Shown: positions 1-9,081 of the stretch, in pieces
How the letters are laid out: each line of letters begins with the position of its first letter
How positions within the stretch are numbered: position 1 is the stretch's first letter
DNA from: a virus
IMG/VR virus record: IMGVR_UViG_3300021962_000047
Span: 41,972 to 105,971 of that record
Strand: one strand, 5' to 3'
Length of the DNA stretch: 64,000 nt
The notes under the pieces: model-generated
What the model was told of the DNA's origin: nothing
Seen by the model: the letters and a program-made list of their open reading frames with translations, nothing else
Databases searched by the model: none
Translations under genes and position numbers: made by a program

Positions 1-2702
1 GCAGTTGCGAACCATGGGAATGCGATGTTATCTGTCAATGCGATGTTTCTTACAACTTCAGATGTTGGTGGAATGTAGATTTGTGTGTTGTTAACACTAT
101 CTCTTACCAAAATCCATGGGTAATAAGTAGCTGTATAGTTTGAATCGATACCTGTTTCTTCTAAGTTGTCAACTGCCTCTTGTGGGTAGATAAAATCACC
201 TTGGAAGTTAGCGGTATTTGCTACATACATGTTGTAGTCAGGTGTTGTACAGAAGTAGATTGAATCTGCTCTTTCTGTTTCAATCATATTGATTGCTGAC
301 TCAACTAAGTTAGAGTTGTTTACATAGTCAATACCAGGTGTTACAAATACGTTGATGTTAACAGCTTCAGGGTTAGAATATGTATCTTGACCTAACAAGT
401 ATGCGTAGTAGTCAGAGTTTGCCCAGTTTACTGAGTCATCACCGACTGTGATTTGTTTGAACTGACCCCATCCTGTTGCAGTTGGGTAAGAAATTGAAGG
501 AGCTGCTCCTTTCAAATATCCTGAACCACCTAATCTGAATGTGTCTTGGTTACTTCTCCACTCTCTGTAGATATCCCAACCGTCAAAACCACCAGAAGCT
601 AAGATAGTGAACTTTCTTGCGTATGTTCTGTAGTATGGGTTAGACTGGTCTGTTGGGTCTGTTTGGAATGAAGCGTCACCACAATCAAATGCCTGTGTTC
701 CGTCTGTAATGTAACCACCTGTAATTAATACAACTGTTGCTCCTGAGTCCATGTGGAAACCTTTAGAAAGGTAAGCCCAAGGTTCAGACGTTGTTGCAGT
801 TGCTAAATTAGTTGGGTTTTGTTTTCCTTTATATGCAAAGTAATCAAAATCGATACCAACTGTATTAGAGAAACCTAAGTAAGTTCTTCTTACTTGGTCA
901 CCAGCTGCTAAAGAAGCGTTTGGTCCACCCGCCGCGTTACCGAATGGTGGGTTGTAAATTACTTGACCAGGAATGTAGTATTCTGTTTTGTAGATTGGGA
1001 AAGGTGATTTAGCACCTGAGTATTCTCTGTAAACGTAACCTTCAAATCCACAAGGTAATGCATCTACAGGAGCTTGTTCTTCCATCTCCACCATAATGAA
1101 TCTTGAATTCAATGCAAATTCACCATTTGCTGTACCCACTTTCTTAGCAACATATCCATTTTCAGTTGGGTCCATAGTACAGTTAGTGAATTTTTCAAGA
1201 ACTACTGGGTTAGAGTCAGTATCGTAGAAATCTCTCACAATAATATCAAAGGTATTATTACCAAATGACATATTAGCCAACGAAATCTTAACCAATTGGT
1301 TAGCTGCGTTACCATCAGATATTAAGATAAACTTAAATAATCTATATACGGTATTACCACGTAATTCAGAAACTACATATGGTGTTGATGGTGTTTGATA
1401 TTGTTCTAAGTACCAACCAATAGATGTGTTAGTACCAGCATCATTTCTAGCTGAAGGTAAAGAAATTAAATCACAATTTAAACCTCTAATATAACCTTTT
1501 CTATATGCCCAAGTTAATAATGAATATAAACCTTCTTCTAAGAAAATAGGTACATCAGTTCTTGGTTTACTAAAGTTAGATACTCCAAATACTTTAGGTA
1601 AGAAATTAGTATCACTTACTGTGAATGAAGTTTGGAATGAGAATGTAGCACCCGCAGATGTTACACCTGAAATTGCAAATGGTGCAAATGGGTTTTTCTG
1701 TACATTTGCATAAGTACCTGAACAATCCATAATTACATCAGTTAATCCCGTAACTGAATAAACTGGACCTCCATCTGTATTTGAATTGAGACCACGAGAA
1801 CGGAAAGTCGCTACGACAACATCATTATATTCCGTATAAGCGGTACCAACCCAGTTTAATACTGTACCTGAAATTGTTCCTGTAAATTCACCTGGTGTTC
1901 CCTCGATAAAGTCACTACCCATAACAGCGTTGAATGAAATACCTTGGTAGTTATCTCCCGCAGTAGGTTCAAACGCACCGTAGTACCAAACATCCATTGT
2001 GTCTGCAGTGTAGTTAGCTGTTGATTCAGTTAACCCACTAACTTGTAAATTATTAGTTACATCCGTAAAACCAGCACCTATGTAAGCGTTATATGTAGCA
2101 TCTTCCAACACACCCCAAATACCCTGTGTTGTTGCAGACAATGTATTGGTTTGGATAATTGAATAAATCATCTCCTCAATTTGGTCCTGCATTGTTGTTG
2201 TACTACCATTATATAATGTAATAGTATCGTTAATGTAGGTAGTTAACGGTGATGGGAATGCACTTGTAAATACAATCGATGATGAATTACCTGCAGTACC
2301 TGTAAAGGTTACAGACCAAGTTGCGTCGGTTGTTGGTGCTAATGTTGATGGATTAAGGTTAGCTTGTGTTGTAATAGACCAAGATGGTCCCGCATCGTAA
2401 CCTGACAATCCTAATACTCTTGTAACAAACAATTGGTTAGATTGTTGTAAATAAGATTTTGCGATGTAAGCCGCTTCGTATTTTGGGATTTGTGTGTTTA
2501 CGAATTTTTGCGGACTTGTACCCCCAAAGTATGAAACAAACTCATCATAATTACTGATGAAGATAGGTTCAAATGCAGGTCCTGTGAAAGTTTCACCTAC
2601 AATACCTAATGTTGTTACACCGACACTTTGAGCTACAAAACTTAAATCTCTTTCTGAGGTGTAGACACCTGGAGAAACGAAAACTTTGTTTGATGTTGCC
2701 AT
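1..2702 (-). CDS. Contractile tail sheath protein, partial (C-terminus beyond the left edge)
   Basis: The reading frame is open from the ATG at 2700-2702 to the window edge, giving about 900 codons without a stop. The N-terminus contains VFVSPGVYTSERDLS, the PGVY-x-E/D-x-S opening typical of phage tail sheath proteins. The last visible residues contain AFPWFATA, which resembles the PWFAPAG-like stretch near the conserved C-terminal domain of sheath proteins. By family knowledge the product polymerises around the tail tube and contracts during injection. It is much longer than T4 gp18 (659 residues), so the middle probably holds extra surface domains. A TATTTAT motif lies 32 bases upstream. 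It follows the gp15-like and neck-like genes on the same strand, as expected for a tail module. The fold is clear; the full length is unknown. Confidence 0.88.
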   Translation of the reverse strand, partial: MATSNKVFVSPGVYTSERDLSFVAQSVGVTTLGIVGETFTGPAFEPIFISNYDEFVSYFGGTSPQKFVNTQIPKYEAAYIAKSYLQQSNQLFVTRVLGLSGYDAGPSWSITTQANLNPSTLAPTTDATWSVTFTGTAGNSSSIVFTSAFPSPLTTYINDTITLYNGSTTTMQDQIEEMIYSIIQTNTLSATTQGIWGVLEDATYNAYIGAGFTDVTNNLQVSGLTESTANYTADTMDVWYYGAFEPTAGDNYQGISFNAVMGSDFIEGTPGEFTGTISGTVLNWVGTAYTEYNDVVVATFRSRGLNSNTDGGPVYSVTGLTDVIMDCSGTYANVQKNPFAPFAISGVTSAGATFSFQTSFTVSDTNFLPKVFGVSNFSKPRTDVPIFLEEGLYSLLTWAYRKGYIRGLNCDLISLPSARNDAGTNTSIGWYLEQYQTPSTPYVVSELRGNTVYRLFKFILISDGNAANQLVKISLANMSFGNNTFDIIVRDFYDTDSNPVVLEKFTNCTMDPTENGYVAKKVGTANGEFALNSRFIMVEMEEQAPVDALPCGFEGYVYREYSGAKSPFPIYKTEYYIPGQVIYNPPFGNAAGGPNASLAAGDQVRRTYLGFSNTVGIDFDYFAYKGKQNPTNLATATTSEPWAYLSKGFHMDSGATVVLITGGYITDGTQAFDCGDASFQTDPTDQSNPYYRTYARKFTILASGGFDGWDIYREWRSNQDTFRLGGSGYLKGAAPSISYPTATGWGQFKQITVGDDSVNWANSDYYAYLLGQDTYSNPEAVNINVFVTPGIDYVNNSNLVESAINMIETERADSIYFCTTPDYNMYVANTANFQGDFIYPQEAVDNLEETGIDSNYTATYYPWILVRDSVNNTQIYIPPTSEVVRNIALTDNIAFPWFAT

Positions 2703-2734
2703 TTTTTTATTTGTTAGTAAATTTATTTTTATAG

Positions 2735-2741
2735 ATAAATA
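2735..2741 (-). promoter_or_regulatory. TATTTAT motif before tail sheath gene
   Basis: An exact TATTTAT on the minus strand ends 32 bases before the sheath ATG, with an AT-rich leader. The leader is one of the three longest in the motif set. Confidence 0.55.
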
Positions 2742-2776
2742 TTCATAAAAATTACAAAATACCTATACTCCAGATA

Positions 2777-2784
2777 TATATTTG
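2777..2784 (+). promoter_or_regulatory. Possible host-type -7 element (TATATTTG)
   Basis: TATATTTG matches the Bacteroidota -7 consensus TAnnTTTG and lies 41 bases before the ATG of the small plus-strand gene at 2826. No TTG is found at the expected -33 distance, so the promoter is only half supported. Confidence 0.35.
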
Positions 2785-2825
2785 TTAATGAGTATGTATT
2801 TTTTCTGCCTTTTTTCTACCTACCT

Positions 2826-2975
2826 ATGAAAGAAATTAAAAACTTAAAAATATCAGTTGAAACACATAGTATCCTTAAATCATACTGTGATAGACGAGGA
2901 TTGAAGATGTATAAGTTTCTTGAGAAATTAATTGAAGATACTTGTACCGAAAAAAAAGATATATACGGGGAATAA
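2826..2975 (+). CDS. Small ribbon-helix-helix-like protein (49 aa)
   Basis: The ORF runs ATG to TAA, 49 residues, and its stop directly abuts the stop of the convergent gp15-like gene. The product is basic. Its layout of a short strand (NLKISVETH), a helix (SILKSYCDRRG), a turn and a second helix (MYKFLEKLIEDT) is what Arc/CopG-type ribbon-helix-helix DNA-binding proteins show. It is the only plus-strand gene in the left tail block, and a TAnnTTTG-like element lies upstream. A transcription-regulator role is inference from the fold pattern. It could also be a small protein of unknown role. Confidence 0.55.
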   Translation: MKEIKNLKISVETHSILKSYCDRRGLKMYKFLEKLIEDTCTEKKDIYGE

Positions 2976-4013
2976 TTAGATTAGGGTTGCCGTTGTAAAA
3001 ATTGTAGCATCCTTTAAATTGTCAATCTTTACCACATCTATTTTTAGAATATCATTTGTCGATATTTGTATTAGTCCGACATCATCCCCAATATAATTGT
3101 CATTTATATATACAGAATAACTGTCAACGTTTTCACTATCACCAACATTAATATCTGCGGTGTAATTAAATAATTCACTAATTGTTGTTACCGAATTTAA
3201 AAATTGTATATTCAATTCAAATTGATTACTCGGTGGCCACATTTCAGCTTTTCTAGCCTTTGTTTTAGTATCAACCTCAAACATTGTAAGTGTTCTTGAA
3301 ATTGCAGGTGTTACTTCAAATTCTTCTTCATCAATCAAAAATCCCATCATTAAGAATTCATAGTTTTGAATGTAGTATTTTCTTTTATCAACATCTAAAA
3401 CCGATTCATCAGATATATTATTTAATATAATTGGAACATAGTGTCCTTTAACAAAAGTATATGCCTGTCGAGATGTGAATTTTTGTAAAACAATTTTGTT
3501 AAACTGATTTAACTCTCTCATTCTATTACAAACAATCTTTACGTTATATGTGATATCAACAGGAACTGGTTGTGGAATTTTATAAATGTCCATTCCTTTT
3601 CTTTGTCCATCCCATGTTGGAACTTTGGCATAATAAAATTGCTTTCTATTTGGTATGGTATATTGTAATGATGGTGTTGTACCATATTTAACTTCAGGTT
3701 GTCTAACCGTAGTGATAAACGGAGGAACTGGATTACCGTTTAAATCTTCAAACTTCCAAGTTTGTGTAAATTGAGCCCAGTTCTGTGTGGTAATAATTAA
3801 ATCAATTGGTGGTACGGTTTTACCGTCAACAATTAATGTGATATCATCTTTAACAAAGTCCAACATACCTCTATCCAAATCTGCATGTAAAACAGATTTA
3901 GGAAGATAAGTTCCGTCTTCATTGATGTACTCAAGAAGCTGTTCTCTCCTCTCCCACCCAGTTTTAGGTGGAACCAATTGTAATGTCTTTTTAACTTTTT
4001 TAGGAAATGCCAT
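2976..4013 (-). CDS. Putative tail sheath stabiliser / tail completion protein (gp15-like)
   Basis: 345 residues. The central part (about residues 150-240) pairs an ITYNVKIVCNRMRELNQFN-type segment with a YIQNYEFLMMGFLIDEEEF segment. That resembles the core of T4 gp15, where a tail-end cap domain describes field strengths of similar strands and helices. The gene lies between a neck-like gene and the sheath gene on the same strand, and overlaps the upstream gene as TAATG, so the two are translated together. The C-terminal 60 residues look like an added beta-rich domain. The family call rests on local pattern and position; the residue-level similarity to T4 is weak. Confidence 0.5.
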   Translation of the reverse strand: MAFPKKVKKTLQLVPPKTGWERREQLLEYINEDGTYLPKSVLHADLDRGMLDFVKDDITLIVDGKTVPPIDLIITTQNWAQFTQTWKFEDLNGNPVPPFITTVRQPEVKYGTTPSLQYTIPNRKQFYYAKVPTWDGQRKGMDIYKIPQPVPVDITYNVKIVCNRMRELNQFNKIVLQKFTSRQAYTFVKGHYVPIILNNISDESVLDVDKRKYYIQNYEFLMMGFLIDEEEFEVTPAISRTLTMFEVDTKTKARKAEMWPPSNQFELNIQFLNSVTTISELFNYTADINVGDSENVDSYSVYINDNYIGDDVGLIQISTNDILKIDVVKIDNLKDATIFTTATLI

Positions 4014-4525
4014 TATAATCCTCTGAATTCATCTGTTGTTACAGGAGTTGCGGTATATGAATAATAGAAACTCTTATAACCACCATAAGTGTGTTTATTG
4101 TCATAGTCAGGTGTTGCAGCATCTATAACAGAATAGTAACGTATTTCATCCTCGGTAATTTGGTAACCGATGTAGTCACCCAGTTTAATTTCAATTTTTA
4201 ATTCTTCTAATTCTTTGTGGTAAACCGCAAATTCTATATTACCTGGTTCGTTTTGTAGAATACGAGAATTACCAATTGATTGTCTTGTTGGTTCTAAAAT
4301 TCTAACAAAAGCATTAAACTCAACGGGAGCTTTAAATTGAACCCCGTCAGAGGTAACTTCACCATAGACATCATCTTTGATTGTTCTTTGTTGGTCAACA
4401 GAATATAATACCATAGTAAAGTTCATGTCTCCATTGAGCCATTCTCTTCCCATCTCAATATCGAGATTATAATCCTCCTCGGCGAAGAACTTATTTAAAC
4501 GTGTAATTGGTACTCTACGTGTCAT
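4013..4525 (-). CDS. Putative neck / head-tail connector protein (gp14-like)
   Basis: 170 residues, no signal peptide or membrane segment. The second half contains KLGDYIGYQITEDEIRYYSV, a strand pattern seen in head-closure and neck proteins whose GDY-x-I and YY-x-V strands pack in a small beta barrel. It is the first gene of a minus-strand tail unit (neck-like, gp15-like, sheath) and has its own TATTTAT motif five bases before the ATG. The role is inferred from order and weak pattern. It could be another small tail-completion protein. Confidence 0.4.
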   Translation of the reverse strand: MTRRVPITRLNKFFAEEDYNLDIEMGREWLNGDMNFTMVLYSVDQQRTIKDDVYGEVTSDGVQFKAPVEFNAFVRILEPTRQSIGNSRILQNEPGNIEFAVYHKELEELKIEIKLGDYIGYQITEDEIRYYSVIDAATPDYDNKHTYGGYKSFYYSYTATPVTTDEFRGL

Positions 4526-4527
4526 CC

Positions 4528-4558
4528 TTGATAAATATTACAAAAATGATTATCTTTT
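4528..4558 (+). promoter_or_regulatory. Bacteroidota-type promoter for helicase gene
   Basis: TTG at 4528-4530 is followed after exactly 20 bases by TATCTTTT at 4551-4558, close to the Bacteroidota TAnnTTTG element. The helicase ATG is 15 bases further on. It overlaps the divergent TATTTAT motif of the minus-strand neck gene, so the two transcription systems share this 48-base gap. Confidence 0.5.
4531..4537 (-). promoter_or_regulatory. TATTTAT motif before neck-like gene
   Basis: Exact TATTTAT on the minus strand with only five bases between it and the ATG. If it is a -10-type element, transcription would start at or in the start codon. Confidence 0.6.
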
Positions 4559-4573
4559 ACTATATTTTATTGG

Positions 4574-6331
4574 ATGGAACAAAATAATCTTGTAAATAAT
4601 ATCCCTGAGATTCGTGCTCAACGTATATTGGATGTATACGATGGGTACAATAACTATATTCTGTCCATTAAGAAAAAGTCCGAAACACAAAAACATTTTA
4701 AGATGACTCGGGCTCAAGCCGACTACATTTTAGATTTTCATAAGGATGTTCCAAAGATTGCAAGAAAGTGGGTTCCATTAGATGGATACTTCTCAAAAAG
4801 AATGATGGAAGACAAATTATTAACCAAACAACCCGAACAAATTTATGTTGAGAAGATTTTGGTTGAAAAAGATAAGTCGTACCACATTTATGGGAAATTG
4901 TTTGAAAATGAACAACTACACGACTTTTGGTTACCAAAAGCAGCCATCGTCCCAAATAGAACAAGAAAGGTTGAAATTGATTATGAAAAGTATTCTCATA
5001 GACCTCCGTTATCACACCAAAAAGAAGCAATTGAAAAATTAGTGGGAAGTGATAAGTTTATCCTTGCCGATGATATGGGTCTTGGAAAGACAACATCAAC
5101 CGTAATTGCGGCATTAGAAGCCGGTGCTAAAAAAGTTTTAATCGTATGTCCAGCATCATTAAAGTTAAACTGGCAAAGAGAAATACAAAACTATACAGAC
5201 CGACCAACATTTGTTGTGGAAGGTAAGAAATGGGAACCCGCAGATTTCACAATCATCAACTACGACATCCTTAAGAATTTCCATGAACCAAAAGAGCCAA
5301 AGACATCTGATGTTTTAAATGCAGGATTTGATTTAGTGGTGGTGGATGAAGCTCACTACATTCAAAACAAACAAGCTCAAAGAACAAAGATTGTTAATGA
5401 CATTTGCAAAAAGATTGGAAAGGTTTGGTTATTAACAGGAACCCCAATGACATCACGTCCGATGAACTACTTTAATCTATTGGATTTGGTGGACTCACCA
5501 GTCGCATACAATTGGATGGCATATGTAATGAGATATTGTGAAGGATATCAATTCAGAGTAGGAAATAGAAAAGTGTGGAATGTGACTGGAGCATCCAACT
5601 TAGAAGAATTAAGGGACAGAACAAAACCTCAAGTATTAAGAAGATTAAAAGAAGAGATTTTAGATTTACCTGAAAAAATTATTACACCTGTTTACCTTCA
5701 CCTTAAATCAAAAGATTATGAAGGTTTAATGGGTGAATATTATAATTGGTATGACAATTCAACCGAGTCGTCATCACTAACCGTTCAATTCTCAAAACTG
5801 ATGAAAGTTAGAATGGTAATGGCTCAAGAGAAGGTTAAACACACAATTGAACTTGCAGAAAACATTGTAGAACAAGGAAAGAAAGTTATCATTTTCACCA
5901 ACTTTACCGACACTCTAAACCAAATCAAAGACCATTTTGGAAAGTCGGCAGTGGCTTTAGATGGTAGTATGAGCAAAGTAGCAAGACAAAATTCCGTGGA
6001 CCAATTCCAAGAAAATGACAATATTAAAGTTTTTGTGGGAAACCTTAAAGCCGCAGGTGTTGGTATCACCTTAACCGCAGCCGAAGCCGCCATAATGAAC
6101 GACCTGTCTTTCGTTCCATCAGACCACGCACAAGCAGAAGACAGAGCATATAGATACGGACAAAAATCAAACGTATCTATTTTTTACCCCCTATTCGATA
6201 ACACAATCGAGGGGATTATCTATGATATATTGACTAAAAAGAAACATATTTTCGAAACCGTTATGGGTGACAACGAAGATAAAGGAACCGTGATGGAAGA
6301 AATTTTAAACTCAATATCTCGCTTAAGGTAA
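4574..6331 (+). CDS. SNF2-type superfamily 2 helicase
   Basis: 585 residues with a full set of helicase motifs. Walker A is ADDMGLGKTTST (about 165-176), the DEAH box is VVDEAHYIQN (about 254-263) and motif III is LLTGTPM. The second RecA-like domain ends in the SNF2-type motif VI AEDRAYRYGQ (about 519-528). The compact layout resembles annealing or remodelling helicases of the SMARCAL1/HARP type, and such phage enzymes act in recombination-dependent replication or replication restart, a role like T4 UvsW. The N-terminal 150 residues are unassigned. It is monocistronic, with a host-type promoter upstream and no TATTTAT, which suggests early expression. Confidence 0.92.
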   Translation: MEQNNLVNNIPEIRAQRILDVYDGYNNYILSIKKKSETQKHFKMTRAQADYILDFHKDVPKIARKWVPLDGYFSKRMMEDKLLTKQPEQIYVEKILVEKDKSYHIYGKLFENEQLHDFWLPKAAIVPNRTRKVEIDYEKYSHRPPLSHQKEAIEKLVGSDKFILADDMGLGKTTSTVIAALEAGAKKVLIVCPASLKLNWQREIQNYTDRPTFVVEGKKWEPADFTIINYDILKNFHEPKEPKTSDVLNAGFDLVVVDEAHYIQNKQAQRTKIVNDICKKIGKVWLLTGTPMTSRPMNYFNLLDLVDSPVAYNWMAYVMRYCEGYQFRVGNRKVWNVTGASNLEELRDRTKPQVLRRLKEEILDLPEKIITPVYLHLKSKDYEGLMGEYYNWYDNSTESSSLTVQFSKLMKVRMVMAQEKVKHTIELAENIVEQGKKVIIFTNFTDTLNQIKDHFGKSAVALDGSMSKVARQNSVDQFQENDNIKVFVGNLKAAGVGITLTAAEAAIMNDLSFVPSDHAQAEDRAYRYGQKSNVSIFYPLFDNTIEGIIYDILTKKKHIFETVMGDNEDKGTVMEEILNSISRLR

Positions 6332-6349
6332 TGACATTTGTCATAACCT
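6326..6349 (+). terminator. Stem-loop at end of helicase gene
   Basis: AGGTAATGACA at 6326-6336 pairs with TGTCATAACCT at 6339-6349 with one mismatch and a two-base spacer. The stop codon lies in the left arm. There is no T-run after it, so it may be a weak terminator or an mRNA-end stabiliser. Confidence 0.4.
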
Positions 6350-6352
6350 GAT

Positions 6353-6359
6353 TATTTAT
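6353..6359 (+). promoter_or_regulatory. TATTTAT motif before SOD-fusion gene
   Basis: Exact TATTTAT 14 bases before the ATG at 6374, directly after the helicase stem-loop. It separates this gene from the helicase as a new transcription unit. Confidence 0.6.
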
Positions 6360-6373
6360 TATAAAAACATACG

Positions 6374-7924
6374 ATGAAATTCAACAAGCATAAAAAGCGA
6401 ATAGAAGAATTGGAATTACAATTAAGTGGACAAACAAAAACAGATAAATTACCACTACCAATTCAAGAACAAAAAACCGAAACTATGAAGAAAGTAAAAA
6501 TCGAAAGATTACCTTACTCTTACTCCGCCTTGTCAAGATTTATTGACCCCGAAACAATGAACGTACACTACAACAAACATTACAAAGGGTATGTAGAAAA
6601 GTTAAACAGGGAGTTAGAAAAATTAAAAGAACAGGATTTAGAATTAGAACAAATCATAAAAGGTATCTCAAGATACAACACAACCGTTAAGAATAATGCG
6701 GGGGGAGCTTACAACCACCAATTATTTTGGAAGATGTTGTCACCAAAACAACAAAGACCATCAGGACCCGTTTACGATAAGATTGTAAAAAAATATGGGG
6801 ACTATGAAAAGTTCAAACAAGAATTTTCAAGAAAGGCAAAAAACAAATTTGGAGCAGGATGGGTATGGTTGGTTCTTACAAAAAATAATGACTTAAAAAT
6901 TATTACCACCGACAATCAGGATAACCCGTTAATGAATACCATTAATTTTGGGGGATATCCTTTGTTAGGATTGGACCTTTGGGAACACGCTTACTACCTC
7001 AAATATAAAAACAGAAGAGACGATTATATCAAAAACTTCTTTAGTGTTATCAACTGGAGTTACGTGAACTACCTATTTGATAACAAAACCAAAAAGAAAA
7101 TTAACGAATCTCGTGATGTGAAAAGTATCATTGAGGAGGGAGCATCGAGAGGTTGTAGTCCCGCTCAGGTAAACACTTATAGAGAAATCTTTAACAAAAA
7201 TTCTGAAATCAAAAAAATCTTCATGTTTGCAATTATGGATATTTTAAAAGAAGTTTTCGCTGATTTTTGGTATGATAAAGGAAAATATGCTGAAGGTGAG
7301 ATGTCAGGTGTTTATGACTATGAAAAGAAAGGTCGTTCTGTGATTAACAAATTAAACACAAACTACACGGCATTTTGTACTTTGGTTAATGATATAAACG
7401 AGGTATTAAAGAAAATGGGTGTTGACCCAATTAATATGATTAACCAATCTCCTGAACAACAAGTTAGAGAAGTAAGAAGGTTAGTCAGATATATGACGGA
7501 ATTCCGTTATAGAATTTTCAATCCAGAATCGGCAACATTTAAAAAGATTATGTCAGGATTGGATACTTCAAATCGTTTTGGTGATGAAAGAGAAATCAAA
7601 GCGGTTGTAAATATGAAAAACATATTTGGAACAAAAGAAGTATTCAAAGTGGGTGACCTTGGGAATGTTGAGGATATGTTAGGTGGGGTTGATGCTACCA
7701 TTACTAAAGATGGTGAAACCAAAACAGCACAAATCAAACCGTTTTCAACATATGAAGAAGGTGAAGATGGTAAAATTACCGTCTTTAACACAGGAAACGT
7801 AAAACCATATAAAACTGATTATTTGGTGTTCCACAACGACAGAAAAGGTACTATTGTGTTTAAAAACGATAATACTGAAATTGTTGGTGGTAATTATGTT
7901 TTCCCAAAAGAAGATATGTTGTAA
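6374..7924 (+). CDS. Fe/Mn superoxide dismutase domain fused to a C-terminal PD-(D/E)XK-like domain
   Basis: 516 residues. Residues about 45-240 match Fe/Mn superoxide dismutase: LPYSYSALSRFIDPETMNVHYNK has the first metal-ligand histidine, GGAYNHQLFW the second, and GLDLWEHAYYLKYKNRR the Asp and last His ligands, followed by a NW-x-YVN segment. The first 40 residues are a charged extension. Residues 250-390 are helical and unrecognised. Residues 400-516 contain GDEREIKAVVN, then GGVDATITKDGE and TAQIKPF, with the spacing of a PD-(D/E)XK nuclease core (helix Glu, D, Q-x-K). The SOD part is well supported; the nuclease-like part is inference. A normal bacterial SOD is about 200 residues, so the fusion is unusual. 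A late-type motif precedes it, so it may be packaged or act late. Confidence 0.85.
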   Translation: MKFNKHKKRIEELELQLSGQTKTDKLPLPIQEQKTETMKKVKIERLPYSYSALSRFIDPETMNVHYNKHYKGYVEKLNRELEKLKEQDLELEQIIKGISRYNTTVKNNAGGAYNHQLFWKMLSPKQQRPSGPVYDKIVKKYGDYEKFKQEFSRKAKNKFGAGWVWLVLTKNNDLKIITTDNQDNPLMNTINFGGYPLLGLDLWEHAYYLKYKNRRDDYIKNFFSVINWSYVNYLFDNKTKKKINESRDVKSIIEEGASRGCSPAQVNTYREIFNKNSEIKKIFMFAIMDILKEVFADFWYDKGKYAEGEMSGVYDYEKKGRSVINKLNTNYTAFCTLVNDINEVLKKMGVDPINMINQSPEQQVREVRRLVRYMTEFRYRIFNPESATFKKIMSGLDTSNRFGDEREIKAVVNMKNIFGTKEVFKVGDLGNVEDMLGGVDATITKDGETKTAQIKPFSTYEEGEDGKITVFNTGNVKPYKTDYLVFHNDRKGTIVFKNDNTEIVGGNYVFPKEDML

Positions 7925-7945
7925 TAACAAACCGGGGTTGAATAA

Positions 7946-7952
7946 TATTTAT
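7946..7952 (+). promoter_or_regulatory. TATTTAT motif before gp13-like gene
   Basis: Exact TATTTAT 15 bases before the ATG at 7968, in the sequence AATATTTATTAG, which is almost the same as the motif context at 6353. Confidence 0.6.
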
Positions 7953-7967
7953 TAGTAAAAGACCCTT

Positions 7968-9080
7968 ATGGCTATTATCATTGGAACCGAAAGAGAAAAA
8001 CTTTATACGAGAATTCGTCACCTTTTAGGAGCACCTCTTCGTGGTGTTGAGATTGAAGACGAAATGATGGATTCACTATTAGAATTGTCTGTTGAAGATT
8101 ATTCTCAATATGTTGATGACTGGTTGATTGAATCTCAATGGACATCTTTATATGGTATGGACATTGATACCCAATCTTTAACCAGAGCATTCACTACTCG
8201 TTCATTAGATTGGGAAACCCAATACACTTATGCATATTCTAAGATTGTAGGTTTACAAGCCGGTGGTCCTTGGGTTCTTAAAAAAGATTATTTTGATTTG
8301 GTTCCTAACCAACAGATATATGAAATTCCTGCTTGTCGTGAGATTAATGAACTTTTATGGTTCACCAGAGCTGAGTTAGATGCTGCGTTCTTTGACCCAT
8401 TTATGGGTGGTTTTGGAGGATTCGGTGGTGTAGGTTTAGGTGGTGGTGCCGGTTTCTCACAAATGGGAACAACTGGTAGTTACTTCATTACACCAGCATT
8501 TGATATCCTTTTAAGAATGCAAGACATCAATATCAAAAGAAGAATTATCGCTGGTGAACTAACATACCGTATTACAGCATTACCTGAGGGTAAAAAGGCG
8601 GTACATCTTTATAACGTACCTGGAGGTAAATTTGATTTTGGTAATATCGAAAACAATAGTTATCGTGTTTGGTATTGGTATTATGATACCTGTGATAGAG
8701 ATGATTGTTTACAAGCCAATCCTGATGTGGTTAGATTACCATCTGATGTACCAATTTCAGGTTTAAGATGGGATGAGTTAAACTCACCCGCAAAAACTTG
8801 GGTTCGTCGTTGGTTTACCGCATATGTTAAAGAAACTTTAGGTAGAGTTAGAGGAAAATATCAAGGAAACTTGAAAACTCCCGATAGTGAACTACAATTA
8901 GAATATGATTCCTTGTTAACGGAAGCTAAAGATGAAAAATCTAAATTACTTGAAGAATTGATGGCGAGGTTAGAAAGGCTTCGTCCTGATAAGATGATGG
9001 AAAGAGAGGCTAACGTTGCGGAACAATTAAACAAGTCATTGCAATATAGAGCAATGCCTCGTCAAATTTATGTAATTTAA
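7968..9080 (+). CDS. Putative neck protein (gp13-like)
   Basis: 370 residues. The start LLGAPLRGVEIEDEMMDSLLE followed by a VEDYSQYVDDWLIESQW helix is the pattern of gp13-like neck and head-completion proteins, which begin with a short LG-x-P segment, a helical bundle and then a beta domain. A glycine-rich loop follows (GGFGGFGGVGLGGGAG, about residues 147-162). The C-terminal 80 residues form a charged helix (LLEELMARLERLRPDKMMERE). It is monocistronic or paired with the next small gene, and lies far from the gp14- and gp15-like genes on the other strand. The gp13 assignment rests on pattern, not alignment. Confidence 0.5.
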   Translation: MAIIIGTEREKLYTRIRHLLGAPLRGVEIEDEMMDSLLELSVEDYSQYVDDWLIESQWTSLYGMDIDTQSLTRAFTTRSLDWETQYTYAYSKIVGLQAGGPWVLKKDYFDLVPNQQIYEIPACREINELLWFTRAELDAAFFDPFMGGFGGFGGVGLGGGAGFSQMGTTGSYFITPAFDILLRMQDINIKRRIIAGELTYRITALPEGKKAVHLYNVPGGKFDFGNIENNSYRVWYWYYDTCDRDDCLQANPDVVRLPSDVPISGLRWDELNSPAKTWVRRWFTAYVKETLGRVRGKYQGNLKTPDSELQLEYDSLLTEAKDEKSKLLEELMARLERLRPDKMMEREANVAEQLNKSLQYRAMPRQIYVI

Positions 9081-9081
9081 C

